From Candidatus Terasakiella magnetica (GTDB taxonomy: Bacteria; Pseudomonadota; Alphaproteobacteria; Rhodospirillales; Terasakiellaceae): DNA of 64,000 nucleotides. Position 1 is the first letter of the stretch. Each line of letters opens with the position of its first letter. Position numbers and translations under genes: made by a program. Below are positions 9,367-18,362 of the stretch, piece after piece. The DNA is taken from assembly GCF_900093605.1 (NCBI RefSeq), contig NZ_FLYE01000001.1, forward strand, positions 372,001 to 436,000, written 5' to 3'. The notes under the pieces were generated by a model. It was not told the origin of the DNA and searched no databases. It was given only the letters and a program-made list of their open reading frames with translations.

Positions 9367-10594
9367 AAAGCGAAAAAACAGCAAAAAGAAAAAGGGCCGC
9401 AGCAAGGCGAAGAAAAAAGGCCTGAACTATCCGGTGATGTTTGGTGTCTTGCTGGTGGGCGCACTTGTTTATGGCGGGGTCTATTTTAAAGACCGTATTT
9501 TGCCCAAGGAAGAAGTCGTTACGCCTAAAAAAGTCACCATGGCTTGGTATAAAAACCATACCGAACCTGTTGGTATGATCCGTATGCCCGATGCACCGCT
9601 GATCTTAAGCGATACGGAAGCAGAAATTGATACAACGATTGTTGAAATCAAACCCAAAAAGCCTGTTACTCTTGAGTTTAAGCAAAAACAGGCCCCACGG
9701 GTTGCACATGTGGAGCTAGCAGCCAAACCCAAGCCGCCTGCACCAACAATCTATGAGGAGGCGCTACCCCAAGACGTCTATACGCCTAAGGTCATTGTTC
9801 CCGTAAAGCCAAAAACAGTACAAAAGCCTGAACCTGTTCTTGCACCAACCCAAGCCCCTCGCACGACACAGCCGCGCTGGATGAAATATGCCTTAAAAGT
9901 CAAGCCAACACCACATAAGCCGATGATTGCACTGGTGATTGATGACCTTGGGCTTGATCGCAAACGCACGGCACGCACAGTGGCCTTGCCCGGCCCCATG
10001 ACCATGGCCTTTATTCCTTATTCAAAGAATTTGCGCAAACAAACGAGTACGGCACGAAGGGCAGGCCACGAACTGCTTGTTCACTTACCGATGGAGCCCA
10101 TTAATCAAAAGGTTGATGCAGGTCCCAACCATCTTCACACCGGCTTGGCTGATGAAGATTTAAAAGAACGCATTCATTGGAACCTTGAGCGTTTTGAAGG
10201 TTATGTCGGGGTCAACAACCATATGGGCAGCTTGGCAACCGCCAATAAAAAAGTCATGACAGCCCTCATGGAAGAGCTGCGCACACGTGAAATGTTGTTT
10301 TTAGACTCCCGTACCAATGCCAGTTCTGTGGGGGCGAAGATTGCCCTGCAAGAAGGCGTGCCTTTTGCTGAGCGCAACGTCTTTCTTGATAATGTGAATG
10401 AAAAAGATGCTGTGCTCAAACAATTAAGTTTATTGGAAAAAGTTTCTTTAAAAACAGGTTACGCTGTTGGTATTGGTCACCCCCGTGATGGCACAATTGC
10501 CGCTCTTAAAGAATGGCTTCCTCTCATTGAATCAAAGGGTTTTACCCTTGTTCCCATTTCCCAAATCGTCTTGAAAAACCAAGGCCTCAGTTAA
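9350..10594 (+). CDS. Divergent polysaccharide deacetylase (YibQ/DUF610 family)
   Basis: Predicted envelope protein of the divergent polysaccharide deacetylase family; the substrate is not known. From the GTG at 9350 (AAAGG 9 bases upstream) it is 414 aa: a very lysine-rich cytoplasmic tail (residues 5-23), one membrane helix (about 26-46), a proline- and lysine-rich linker to about residue 190, then the catalytic fold with VIDD (196-199), NNHMGS (289-294) and GHPRDG (376-381). It overlaps cueR by 17 bases and is followed at once by copZ, so it is co-transcribed with the copper genes. Why a wall or envelope enzyme sits there is unclear. Confidence 0.88.
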   Translation: MAAPNKKRKNSKKKKGRSKAKKKGLNYPVMFGVLLVGALVYGGVYFKDRILPKEEVVTPKKVTMAWYKNHTEPVGMIRMPDAPLILSDTEAEIDTTIVEIKPKKPVTLEFKQKQAPRVAHVELAAKPKPPAPTIYEEALPQDVYTPKVIVPVKPKTVQKPEPVLAPTQAPRTTQPRWMKYALKVKPTPHKPMIALVIDDLGLDRKRTARTVALPGPMTMAFIPYSKNLRKQTSTARRAGHELLVHLPMEPINQKVDAGPNHLHTGLADEDLKERIHWNLERFEGYVGVNNHMGSLATANKKVMTALMEELRTREMLFLDSRTNASSVGAKIALQEGVPFAERNVFLDNVNEKDAVLKQLSLLEKVSLKTGYAVGIGHPRDGTIAALKEWLPLIESKGFTLVPISQIVLKNQGLS

Positions 10595-10604
10595 GGAGTT
10601 TAAA

Positions 10605-10808
10605 ATGTCTAATAGCTATATCGTAGAGGGGATGACCTGTGGTCACTGCGCCCAAGCTGTAACCAATGCGCTTAAGTCTATTAAGGACTCTGCAGAGATT
10701 GAAATTGAACTAGACAGCAAAAAAGTCACCATCAATGGCCTTGATGATGAAGCTGCCATTAAAGAAGCCGTTGAAGATGCGGGCTTTGATTTTATGGGTA
10801 AGGCATAA
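10605..10808 (+). CDS. copZ: CopZ-like copper chaperone
   Basis: Small cytosolic carrier that hands Cu(I) to CopA. It is a single 67 aa heavy-metal-associated domain with the metal site MTCGHC (residues 10-15) and the usual beta-alpha-beta-beta-alpha-beta layout ending EDAGFDF. AAGGAG overlaps the preceding stop region, giving a strong ribosome site 10 bases after the deacetylase. Last gene of the copA-cueR-deacetylase-copZ cassette; a hairpin element follows at 10818. The gene is separate, so the cell need not rely on a short CopA product as chaperone. Confidence 0.93.
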   Translation: MSNSYIVEGMTCGHCAQAVTNALKSIKDSAEIEIELDSKKVTINGLDDEAAIKEAVEDAGFDFMGKA

Positions 10809-10817
10809 GGTAAAACT

Positions 10818-10883
10818 GTCATGCTGGCAAAAGCCAGCCATCCAGTATCAGGCCAAAGGTGGACACTGGCTTTTGCCAGTGTC
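10818..10883. repeat. Dispersed hairpin element, copy A
   Basis: Contains GTCATG followed by CTGGC-AAAA-GCCAG (10824-10837) and, 28 bases on, CTGGC-TTTT-GCCAG (10866-10879) then TGTCAC. Each half folds alone, and the two halves are also reverse complements, so a cruciform is possible. It fills the gap between the convergent ends of copZ and trpE and could stop transcription both ways. It shares GTCAT plus CTGGC...GCCAG with copies near 26813, 57665 and 63205. Confidence 0.75.
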
Positions 10884-10899
10884 ACACATTATTTATCGC

Positions 10900-12420
10900 T
10901 TAATTTGATGAGCTTTCATCAGAGGCAAATTTATAAGCTTCTTCTGCTGCGCGCACTAAGGCACGGGCCTTGTTGATGCTTTCTTGATATTCACCCTCAG
11001 GGCTACTATCAGCAACCACACCACCGCCAGCTTGCACATACATCTTGCCATCTTTTAACAAGGCTGTGCGCAGGGCAATGGCTGTATCCATATCGCCATT
11101 GGCCCCGAAATAGCCGATACATCCGGCATAAAAGCTTCGGCGCTCAGGCTCCAGCTCATCAATGATTTCCATAGCGCGCACTTTTGGCGCACCGGAAACC
11201 GTACCAGCGGGGAAACCGCCCACAAGCGCATCCATATTATCAAAACGCTCGCTATCCAGCTCACCCACAACGTTTGAAACAATATGCATCACGTGGGAAT
11301 AAAGCTCGACAATCATTTGATCGGTTACTTTGACCGTGCCGATTTTTGCCACACGCCCCACATCATTGCGCCCCAAATCCAGCAGCATTAAATGTTCTGC
11401 CAACTCTTTTGGGTCTGAAAGCAGGTCTTCTTTCAAAGCTTGATCTTCTGCTGCATCAGCACCGCGAACACGCGTCCCTGCAATTGGGCGTATTGTCACT
11501 TCACCATCGCGTTGACGTACCAAAATTTCTGGGCTTGAACCCACAAGGGTAAATTCACCAAAATTCAGGAAGAACAAAAACGGCGACGGGTTAAGGCGAC
11601 GAAGGGAGCGATAAAGGGAAAAATGCGGTAATTCAAAGGGCAGGGTGAAACGTTGCGATAAAACCGCCTGAAAGATATCACCAGCTAGAATATATTCCTG
11701 TGCCTTATGAACCATGTCATGAAACTGTTCACGCGACATGTTTGATACAGGTTGGGGCAAATCCCCGATGTCATCATTAAAGTTTCTATTCACCCGCAGG
11801 CTTTGTTGCATATCTTCAACGATTTCCTGAAGGCGATCAAGCGCGCCATCATAGGCATTTTTCGCATCCACACCTTGTTCTACACGAACAGGGGTAACAA
11901 TGGTCACCACATCTTCAATATTATCAAATGCGGCAATGATGGTGGGGCGCATAAACAAACCATCGGGAACGCCAATTGGGTCTGGATTACTATCTGGCAG
12001 CTTTTCCATCAAGCGTACCGTATCATAGCCCATATAACCCACAAGACCCGCTGCCATAGGGGGCAGATGGTCTGGTAGATCAATGGAGCTTTCATCAATA
12101 AGGGCACGCAGGCTGTTTAAAGACTCTTTATCACAAGGCTCAAACGCATCGCGATCAATGCCAGCCTTGCGGTTAATTTCGGCTTTTTGACCAAAACAGC
12201 GCCATGTGAGGTCCGGCTTTAAGCCAAGGAAGGAATAACGACCACGTTTTGCCCCACCTTCAACGGATTCAAGCAAAAAGCTATCAGGCTTGCCATCAGC
12301 CAGTTTCATCATGGCAGAAACAGGCGTTTCTAAATCCGCAACCTGCTTTGTCCAGACGACTTGAGCCTCGCCTTTATTATAGCTCGCCTCAAAATCTTTA
12401 AATGCCGGATATGTCTTCAT
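10900..12420 (-). CDS. trpE: Anthranilate synthase component I TrpE
   Basis: Converts chorismate and ammonia (or glutamine via TrpG) to anthranilate, the committed step of tryptophan synthesis. The 506 aa protein has the LLES feedback-inhibition motif near residue 48, and the chorismate-binding signature IAGTRVRG near 325, LDLGRNDVGRV near 365 and GGFPAGTVSGAPKVRAMEII near 425. It starts one base after the ppiD stop, so the two form an operon. Its partner subunit TrpG lies 4.2 kb farther along, beyond the copper cassette; equal subunit supply therefore needs two promoters. No leader-peptide attenuator is visible before it. Confidence 0.96.
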   Translation of the reverse strand: MKTYPAFKDFEASYNKGEAQVVWTKQVADLETPVSAMMKLADGKPDSFLLESVEGGAKRGRYSFLGLKPDLTWRCFGQKAEINRKAGIDRDAFEPCDKESLNSLRALIDESSIDLPDHLPPMAAGLVGYMGYDTVRLMEKLPDSNPDPIGVPDGLFMRPTIIAAFDNIEDVVTIVTPVRVEQGVDAKNAYDGALDRLQEIVEDMQQSLRVNRNFNDDIGDLPQPVSNMSREQFHDMVHKAQEYILAGDIFQAVLSQRFTLPFELPHFSLYRSLRRLNPSPFLFFLNFGEFTLVGSSPEILVRQRDGEVTIRPIAGTRVRGADAAEDQALKEDLLSDPKELAEHLMLLDLGRNDVGRVAKIGTVKVTDQMIVELYSHVMHIVSNVVGELDSERFDNMDALVGGFPAGTVSGAPKVRAMEIIDELEPERRSFYAGCIGYFGANGDMDTAIALRTALLKDGKMYVQAGGGVVADSSPEGEYQESINKARALVRAAEEAYKFASDESSSN

Positions 12421-12421
12421 G

Positions 12422-14281
12422 TTACTGCTGCTCTTGTACGAAGAGACGGTTCATTGTGCCACGGTCAACTTTAACCTGATAACGCGTACGTAGCGCATTT
12501 ACAAACTGACCTTGCAAGTCTGTTGATACACCATTTGCCATAGAGCGGCGCAATTCATTGATCTGGTTTTGATCTTGCGTACCTTCCATAGATTTAATGT
12601 CGCGCAAAACCGCGATAACATGACCTTCTTGTGTTTCACCACTTGCTGTTTCACCAACCTTGGCTGCAAACAAGGCCTTAACCACATCTTGTGGCAAAGG
12701 CGCGTTAAAGCGTGTAAAGCCTGCTTCTGATTTCACTTCAAAGCTCGCTTCTTTCGCTGCAACCATCAAAGACGTGCCGCCTTTAACTTTTTTCAGCAAT
12801 TCTTCAGCCTTTGTTTTGGCTGCATTGCTTTTCTGGTTATCGGCAACGATTGTCTTAGCCACCTCTTTTACCGTTTCAAACGAACGTGCTTTGCTCTGCG
12901 TTACACCATCAACGCGCACCATGAAATATCCGCCATTGCCATCATCCTTCATGGCTGGCTCAGCATTCATATCGAGCTTGAAGGCTTCTTCAAGGATTGT
13001 CGCCTGATTAAAGAGCGCTTTAATCGGCGTGCCTTCTGTGTTTGAGCCTGACTTATCAGCCGCTTCAATCACCATGAGGTCAAAGCCTGCTGTCTTGGCG
13101 GCTTCTTCAATGGTTGCACCGCCACCCATGGCATCTTCTACATCGTTTGAGATACCAAACAATTCTTCACCCGCCATTTCAGTGGCAAGTGCATTACGAA
13201 GCTGGTCACGGACTTCCTCAAAAGAAGGGTTCACCGCTTGCGTAACAGCAGAGACACGAACAATGTGCCAGCCCAGTAAAGATTTGATCGGCGCACTGGC
13301 AGAACCCGCAGATAGGGCAAAAGTCGCCTCGCGCAATTCTTCAGGGAGTTCTTCTTTGGTTACATCACCAAGGGAGAGAACATCACTTGAGAGTGCTGAA
13401 AATTCTTTACCCGCGGCTAATTTAGCAGCGGCGGCTTTTGCCTCGTCTTCAGTTGAAAAGACAATTTGGTCAACCGTGCGACGCGCGGGCTTTTTGAAAT
13501 CACCTTGGCGCTCAGCAAATGCATCTTCGATATTTTCTAATGGCACATCGATATTTTCAGCCACATCACCCGGTGTAATATGTAGCAAAGTTAATTTGCG
13601 ATATTCCGGTGCCATGAAGTTTTTGATGTTCTCATCATAATATTTACGCACATCCGCATCAGATGGGGCAGGGAGTTCACCAACGTCCGTTTTCTTGATC
13701 AAGACCACATCGGCAGAACGTTTTTCCTGACGATGCTTATAAAGGTCTTTGGCGACCTGCTCAGGCATTGTTGCGCCACTCACCAAGACGCTAATGATTT
13801 GTTCGCGCGATAGATCATCACGCACCAGCTCAATATATTGTGCTTCATTTAACTGGTTGGAAAACATGACCTGTTCAAAACGTGGGCGGCTGAATTTGCC
13901 ATTATCTTGAAACATTTCAGTTTCGTGAATAGACTTGCGCACCAGCTCGTCACTAATGGCAACATCCATGTCATTAGCACTTACGGCTAAAAGCGTGCGG
14001 TTTACAGCACGATCAACAACACTGCCGCCAATCGCCATGGAAAGGTTATCGTTCACAGCCTGATCACCGGTGAGCTGACGCATACGTGCCATTTCGCGCT
14101 GAAAGTCGCGATAAACTTCCTGTGCTGAGATTTCCACACCCCCAACAGTCGCAACACTGCTTCCTGTTGTAGCAGGGCGCAACATATCGCCAATTCCCCA
14201 AGCTGCAAAACTTGCAATCAAAAGGAAGAGAAGAGTCTTTACGACAATTGAATTTGAATTTTTGCGAAAACCTTCGAGCAT
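12422..14281 (-). CDS. ppiD: Periplasmic folding factor PpiD (SurA N-terminal and parvulin domains)
   Basis: Inner-membrane-anchored chaperone with a peptidyl-prolyl isomerase (parvulin) domain, acting on proteins as they leave the Sec channel. From the ATG at 14281 it is 619 aa: a short cytoplasmic start (MLEGFRKNS), a membrane helix at about residues 15-32, a SurA-like N-terminal region, a parvulin domain in the middle (about 240-350) and a long C-terminal region. An upstream in-frame ATG at 14377 would add 32 unlike residues and is rejected. One base separates it from trpE, an arrangement common in Rhodospirillales. Divergent from tpiA. Confidence 0.92.
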   Translation of the reverse strand: MLEGFRKNSNSIVVKTLLFLLIASFAAWGIGDMLRPATTGSSVATVGGVEISAQEVYRDFQREMARMRQLTGDQAVNDNLSMAIGGSVVDRAVNRTLLAVSANDMDVAISDELVRKSIHETEMFQDNGKFSRPRFEQVMFSNQLNEAQYIELVRDDLSREQIISVLVSGATMPEQVAKDLYKHRQEKRSADVVLIKKTDVGELPAPSDADVRKYYDENIKNFMAPEYRKLTLLHITPGDVAENIDVPLENIEDAFAERQGDFKKPARRTVDQIVFSTEDEAKAAAAKLAAGKEFSALSSDVLSLGDVTKEELPEELREATFALSAGSASAPIKSLLGWHIVRVSAVTQAVNPSFEEVRDQLRNALATEMAGEELFGISNDVEDAMGGGATIEEAAKTAGFDLMVIEAADKSGSNTEGTPIKALFNQATILEEAFKLDMNAEPAMKDDGNGGYFMVRVDGVTQSKARSFETVKEVAKTIVADNQKSNAAKTKAEELLKKVKGGTSLMVAAKEASFEVKSEAGFTRFNAPLPQDVVKALFAAKVGETASGETQEGHVIAVLRDIKSMEGTQDQNQINELRRSMANGVSTDLQGQFVNALRTRYQVKVDRGTMNRLFVQEQQ

Positions 14282-14471
14282 GATGAAGTCTATCCGATAG
14301 AAATAAGTTATAAATTGTTGCGCATCATAAGAAAGGAAACACAACCCCGCAATGGTTAAACACGTTAATTTTGCCAAGATTGTGACAAAGTGAATAAATC
14401 AATGGAACTCAGCATAAGAATTGTGTAAAAACAGCATCAAATATCACTGTAGATATAGAGGACATATTATA

Positions 14472-15239
14472 ATGACTGAGCGTCGCCCCCTGATCGCTGG
14501 TAACTGGAAAATGAACGGCCTTCGCGCAGATGCACGTCGCCTTGCTGTTGAGATTGGCACGTTGCGCCAATTCAAGCCTGATGCCGCCTTTGATTTGCTG
14601 GTCTGCCCACCTTTTACTGTTCTTGAAGCTGTCAGTCAGATGATTGAAAACACAGGTGTCTATCTGGGGGCTCAAACCTGCCATGTTGCAGAAAAAGGCG
14701 CTCATACGGGTGATATCAGTGCCGCCATGGTGGCAGATTCAGGTTGCTCCCATGTGATTTTAGGTCATTCTGAGCGCCGCACAAATCATGCAGAAACCAA
14801 TGATCAAGTTAACGCTCAAGCCAAAGCAGCCCATGAACAAAGCCTGATTGCGATTATCTGTGTTGGTGAAACCGAAGCAGAACGCGAAAGCGGCAAAGCC
14901 CTAGAAGTTGTTGCAGAACAGGTTAAAGCCTCCGTTCCTGATGATTCTTCTTATGGCAATACGGTCATTGCCTATGAGCCCGTTTGGGCCATTGGCACAG
15001 GAAAAGTTGCGACTCCAGATGATGTTCAGGAAGTTCACGCCAACATTCGCAAAGTCTTGGCAGAGAAACTTGGCCAAGAAGAAGCCGACGGCATTCGTAT
15101 TTTATATGGTGGTTCCATGAAACCGGAAAATGCCAAGGAATTGCTGGCTTTAGGCGATGTTGATGGCGGGCTTATTGGTGGTGCATCATTAAAAGCAGAA
15201 GATTTTTGGGCAATTGCACAAAGTTGTCCTAGCATTTAA
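14472..15239 (+). CDS. tpiA: Triosephosphate isomerase
   Basis: Interconverts dihydroxyacetone phosphate and glyceraldehyde 3-phosphate in glycolysis and gluconeogenesis. The 255 aa TIM barrel has Lys13 (GNWKMNG), His99 (LGHSERR) and Glu169 (AYEPVWAIGTGK) and the phosphate loop YGGSMKPEN, so all catalytic residues are present. The ATG at 14472 starts the typical MTERRPLIAGNWK; a longer reading from 14421 is unsupported. First of a rightward run tpiA, secG, pyrG, kdsA, with about 100 bases between the first three genes. Divergent from ppiD. Confidence 0.97.
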   Translation: MTERRPLIAGNWKMNGLRADARRLAVEIGTLRQFKPDAAFDLLVCPPFTVLEAVSQMIENTGVYLGAQTCHVAEKGAHTGDISAAMVADSGCSHVILGHSERRTNHAETNDQVNAQAKAAHEQSLIAIICVGETEAERESGKALEVVAEQVKASVPDDSSYGNTVIAYEPVWAIGTGKVATPDDVQEVHANIRKVLAEKLGQEEADGIRILYGGSMKPENAKELLALGDVDGGLIGGASLKAEDFWAIAQSCPSI

Positions 15240-15342
15240 CAAAACTTCGCGCTAAAAGAAGCGCCAAGATTTATACCACGGGCGTGAAAATGATTTTTCC
15301 CGCTCGTTTGACTTGTTTGATTTAAAGGATGGAAGAGAAGCG

Positions 15343-15699
15343 ATGACAAACGTACTTCTCGTTATTCACTTGGTCTTGTGCCTCGGCCTGATCATTTTGG
15401 TTTTGATCCAACGCTCTGAAGGTGGCGCACTTAGCGGCCTTGGTGGCGGTGGCGCTAGTGGCGGTGGCATGGGTGGCCTGATGACAGGTCGTTCAGCATC
15501 CAGCCTACTTACACGCGCAACAGGCCTTCTGGCTGGTGGTTTTATGCTGACAAGCTTGATCCTGTCATTGCTTGCCAATGCAGATCGCAACAACACCTCC
15601 ATCTTGGATACAGAAACAACAGCACCTGCTGCTCAGGAACAACCGGCTGCACCAAAAGCTGACAAGCCGACTGAGCCGGGCGCGCCTCTGGCAAAATAA
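15343..15699 (+). CDS. secG: Preprotein translocase subunit SecG
   Basis: Small inner-membrane partner of SecYE that helps SecA-driven export. The 118 aa protein has two hydrophobic helices (about residues 2-20 and 58-78) joined by a glycine-rich loop with the family signature LIQRSEGGALSGLGGG, and a proline- and alanine-rich C-terminal tail as in other alphaproteobacteria. The ATG at 15343 has AGAG 7 bases upstream; ten extra upstream residues are possible but lack support. It lies between tpiA and pyrG, a usual place for secG. Confidence 0.93.
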   Translation: MTNVLLVIHLVLCLGLIILVLIQRSEGGALSGLGGGGASGGGMGGLMTGRSASSLLTRATGLLAGGFMLTSLILSLLANADRNNTSILDTETTAPAAQEQPAAPKADKPTEPGAPLAK

Positions 15700-15742
15700 T
15701 TTTTCGCTTTATTTTTTTAAAAGTGAACTTGAAATTAGATGA

Positions 15743-15775
15743 AAGAGGCGGTCAAATGGCTGCCTCTTCTTCTTT
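15743..15775 (+). terminator. Possible terminator after secG
   Basis: AAGAGGC (15743-15749) pairs with GCCTCTT (15762-15768) around a 12-base loop, followed by a pyrimidine-rich but interrupted T stretch. It lies 33 bases before the pyrG start, so it could either end secG transcription or act in the pyrG leader. The weak T run keeps confidence low. Confidence 0.4.
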
Positions 15776-15807
15776 GAATGAAATTTATCGACGTTTAGGT
15801 TTTTGAC

Positions 15808-17439
15808 ATGGCAGCACGTTATATCTTTATTACTGGCGGTGTGGTTTCCTCATTAGGAAAAGGCTTGGGTTCTGCGGCTTTAGGCGCTTGTTTGCAATCC
15901 CGTGGATTTAAGGTTCGCTTGCGCAAACTCGACCCCTATCTAAACGTTGACCCGGGTACAATGAGCCCGTACCAACATGGTGAAGTCTTTGTGACTGATG
16001 ATGGGGCCGAAACCGATCTTGACCTTGGTCACTATGAGCGTTTCACCTCTGTAAGCGCCATGCAAAGTGATAACGTCACATCGGGTCGAATCTACTCCAG
16101 CGTCATTCAAAAAGAACGTGCTGGTGAATATCTTGGTGCCACAGTACAAGTTATTCCCCATGTGACCGAAGCCATAAAAAACTTCACCAAAGACAATGTG
16201 ACCGATGAAGACTTCATTCTTGTTGAAGTTGGCGGTACGGTTGGTGATATCGAATCTCTGCCATTCTTGGAAGCCATTCGCCAAATGGGCAATGAGCTGG
16301 GCCGTGGTCGTGCCATGTATTTGCACACCACACTGGTTCCCTACATTCCGGCTGCAGGTGAGCTGAAGACAAAACCGACACAACACTCTGTAAAAGAATT
16401 ACTTGGTCTGGGTATCAGCCCGGATGCATTACTATGTCGTTGTGATCGTGAAATTCCAGCAGGTGAGCGCCGCAAAATCGCGCTTTTCTGTAACGTGGCT
16501 GAAGATGCGGTTATTCCGGCATTGGATGTAGACACCATTTATCGTGTGCCACTTTCTTATCATGCAGAAGGACTTGATACGGTTGTTCTGAAACACTTCG
16601 GCATGGCCGCACCTGAGCCTGACCTTTCCAAATGGGAAGAGATCGTTCACCGTGTGCTTGAGCCAGAAGGTGAAGTCAATGTTGCCATCGTTGGTAAATA
16701 TACTGAACTTCTAGAAGCTTATAAATCACTGGCTGAAGCCCTTACCCATGGCGGTATTGCCAATACGGTCAAGGTAAACCAGCATTGGATCGATGCCGAA
16801 ACACTTCTTGAAGAAGATGGTTTAAAGCAACTTGAAGATAAAGATGCAATCCTCGTTCCCGGTGGTTTTGGTGAACGTGGTGCAGAAGGTAAAATTACGG
16901 CTATTAACTATGCCCGTACCAACAAGGTCCCATATTTTGGGATTTGTTTGGGTATGCAGATGGCAGTTGTGGAAATGGCGCGCAATATGGCCGGCATTGA
17001 CGGGGCAGGGTCATCTGAATTTGGTGGCTGTAAAACACCAATCGTTGGCCTGATGACCGAATGGGAAAAAGACGGTTCCAAAGAAACCCGTGACCAAGAT
17101 GGTGATCTGGGCGGGACCATGCGCTTGGGCGCTTACCCTTGTAAGATGGTGCCTGATACATTGGCATGGAAAATCTATCATGAAGCCGATGAAATTTCTG
17201 AGCGTCACCGTCACCGTTATGAAGTAAACGTTGAGTTTAAAGATCAGCTTGAAAAAGCTGGCATGAAATTCTCTGGTCTTTCTCCTGATGGGGTTCTGCC
17301 AGAAATCGTTGAACTTCCAGACCATCCTTTCTTTGTTGCCGTGCAGTTCCACCCTGAACTGAAATCACGCCCAACAGACCCACATCCGATCTTTACAGCA
17401 TTCATTGAAGCTGCAATCCAGCAGAGCCGCTTGGTTTAA
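15808..17439 (+). CDS. pyrG: CTP synthase
   Basis: Makes CTP from UTP, ATP and glutamine. The 543 aa protein has the N-terminal synthase domain with [11 protein letters not shown] (about residues 10-20), [15 protein letters not shown] (about 41-54) and HYERF, and the C-terminal glutaminase domain with nucleophile Cys in FGICLGMQ (near residue 378) and the FHPE histidine and glutamate near 512-515. Length and motifs are complete. It is followed by kdsA 21 bases on, likely in one transcript; both products feed CMP-KDO supply for lipopolysaccharide, since CTP activates KDO. Confidence 0.98.
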   Translation: MAARYIFITGGVVSSLGKGLGSAALGACLQSRGFKVRLRKLDPYLNVDPGTMSPYQHGEVFVTDDGAETDLDLGHYERFTSVSAMQSDNVTSGRIYSSVIQKERAGEYLGATVQVIPHVTEAIKNFTKDNVTDEDFILVEVGGTVGDIESLPFLEAIRQMGNELGRGRAMYLHTTLVPYIPAAGELKTKPTQHSVKELLGLGISPDALLCRCDREIPAGERRKIALFCNVAEDAVIPALDVDTIYRVPLSYHAEGLDTVVLKHFGMAAPEPDLSKWEEIVHRVLEPEGEVNVAIVGKYTELLEAYKSLAEALTHGGIANTVKVNQHWIDAETLLEEDGLKQLEDKDAILVPGGFGERGAEGKITAINYARTNKVPYFGICLGMQMAVVEMARNMAGIDGAGSSEFGGCKTPIVGLMTEWEKDGSKETRDQDGDLGGTMRLGAYPCKMVPDTLAWKIYHEADEISERHRHRYEVNVEFKDQLEKAGMKFSGLSPDGVLPEIVELPDHPFFVAVQFHPELKSRPTDPHPIFTAFIEAAIQQSRLV

Positions 17440-17460
17440 AGAAAATAAGGAATTAAAAGC

Positions 17461-18324
17461 ATGGTTGCACCAAAACACGTTCAGGTCGGCAATGTCACAT
17501 TTGGCAATGATCTTCCGTTTTGTTTGATTGCGGGCCCCTGTTCAATGGAAGGGCGCACCCATGCTTTGGAAATGGCCCATGCGCTGACAGAAATGTGCAG
17601 TGAACTGGGCATCGGGCTGATTTACAAATCCTCATTTGATAAAGCCAACCGTACCTCGGTTGAAGGTAACCGCGGGATTGGCATTATGCCGGCCATGTCC
17701 ATCTTTCAAGAAGTTAAAGAAGTTTTTGGCTGCCCTGTAATTACAGATGTCCATACCGAAGACCAATGCGCGGTTGTGGGCGAAGTCTGTGACATGATGC
17801 AAATCCCAGCTTTTCTATGTCGCCAAACAGACCTGTTGTTAGCCGCAGGACAAACCGGCAAAGCGGTTAATGTTAAAAAAGGTCAGTTCCTGGCACCTGG
17901 CGATATGCCCAATGTCGTCAAAAAAGTCGCCTCAACAGGTAATGAAAATATCCTGATTACCGAGCGGGGCTCAAGCTTTGGCTATAACACGCTTGTGACT
18001 GACATGCGCGGCCTGCCGCAAATGGCCCTTGATACAGGCTATCCGGTGATTATTGATTGTACCCATTCGGTTCAACAGCCGGGCGGACATGGCACAAGTT
18101 CTGGTGGACGTCGTGAACTCGCCCCTGTTATTGCACGCTCAGCATTGGCCTTGGGTATTGCTGGTGTCTTTGCCGAAACACATGAAGACCCGGATAAAGC
18201 CATTTCAGATGGGCCGAACATGATCCCGGTTCAAAAACTCAAAGGCGTGTTGCAAACACTCAAAGCCATTGATGAAGTGGCAAAAGCAAACCCTGTCGAT
18301 CTTATTGGTATGGCAACTTATTGA
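17461..18324 (+). CDS. kdsA: 3-deoxy-8-phosphooctulonate synthase KdsA
   Basis: Condenses phosphoenolpyruvate with arabinose 5-phosphate to KDO 8-phosphate, the first step to the lipopolysaccharide inner-core sugar. The 287 aa TIM barrel has IAGPCSMEG (about residues 23-31), YKSSFDKANRTS (about 60-71), ITDVHTEDQC and a C-terminal HEDPDKAISDGPN motif. AAGGA lies before the ATG. It lies 21 bases after pyrG, the common alphaproteobacterial order pyrG-kdsA-eno, here with one extra gene inserted before eno. An outer membrane is thus implied. Confidence 0.97.
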   Translation: MVAPKHVQVGNVTFGNDLPFCLIAGPCSMEGRTHALEMAHALTEMCSELGIGLIYKSSFDKANRTSVEGNRGIGIMPAMSIFQEVKEVFGCPVITDVHTEDQCAVVGEVCDMMQIPAFLCRQTDLLLAAGQTGKAVNVKKGQFLAPGDMPNVVKKVASTGNENILITERGSSFGYNTLVTDMRGLPQMALDTGYPVIIDCTHSVQQPGGHGTSSGGRRELAPVIARSALALGIAGVFAETHEDPDKAISDGPNMIPVQKLKGVLQTLKAIDEVAKANPVDLIGMATY

Positions 18325-18362
18325 GTATTTACATGAACAAACATCTTCTTTAGATTGTTCTG

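Noticed and set aside
6668-10899. Copper cassette as a recent transposon
   Set aside because: No transposase, terminal inverted repeats or flanking duplications were visible, and base composition by eye is like the neighbours.
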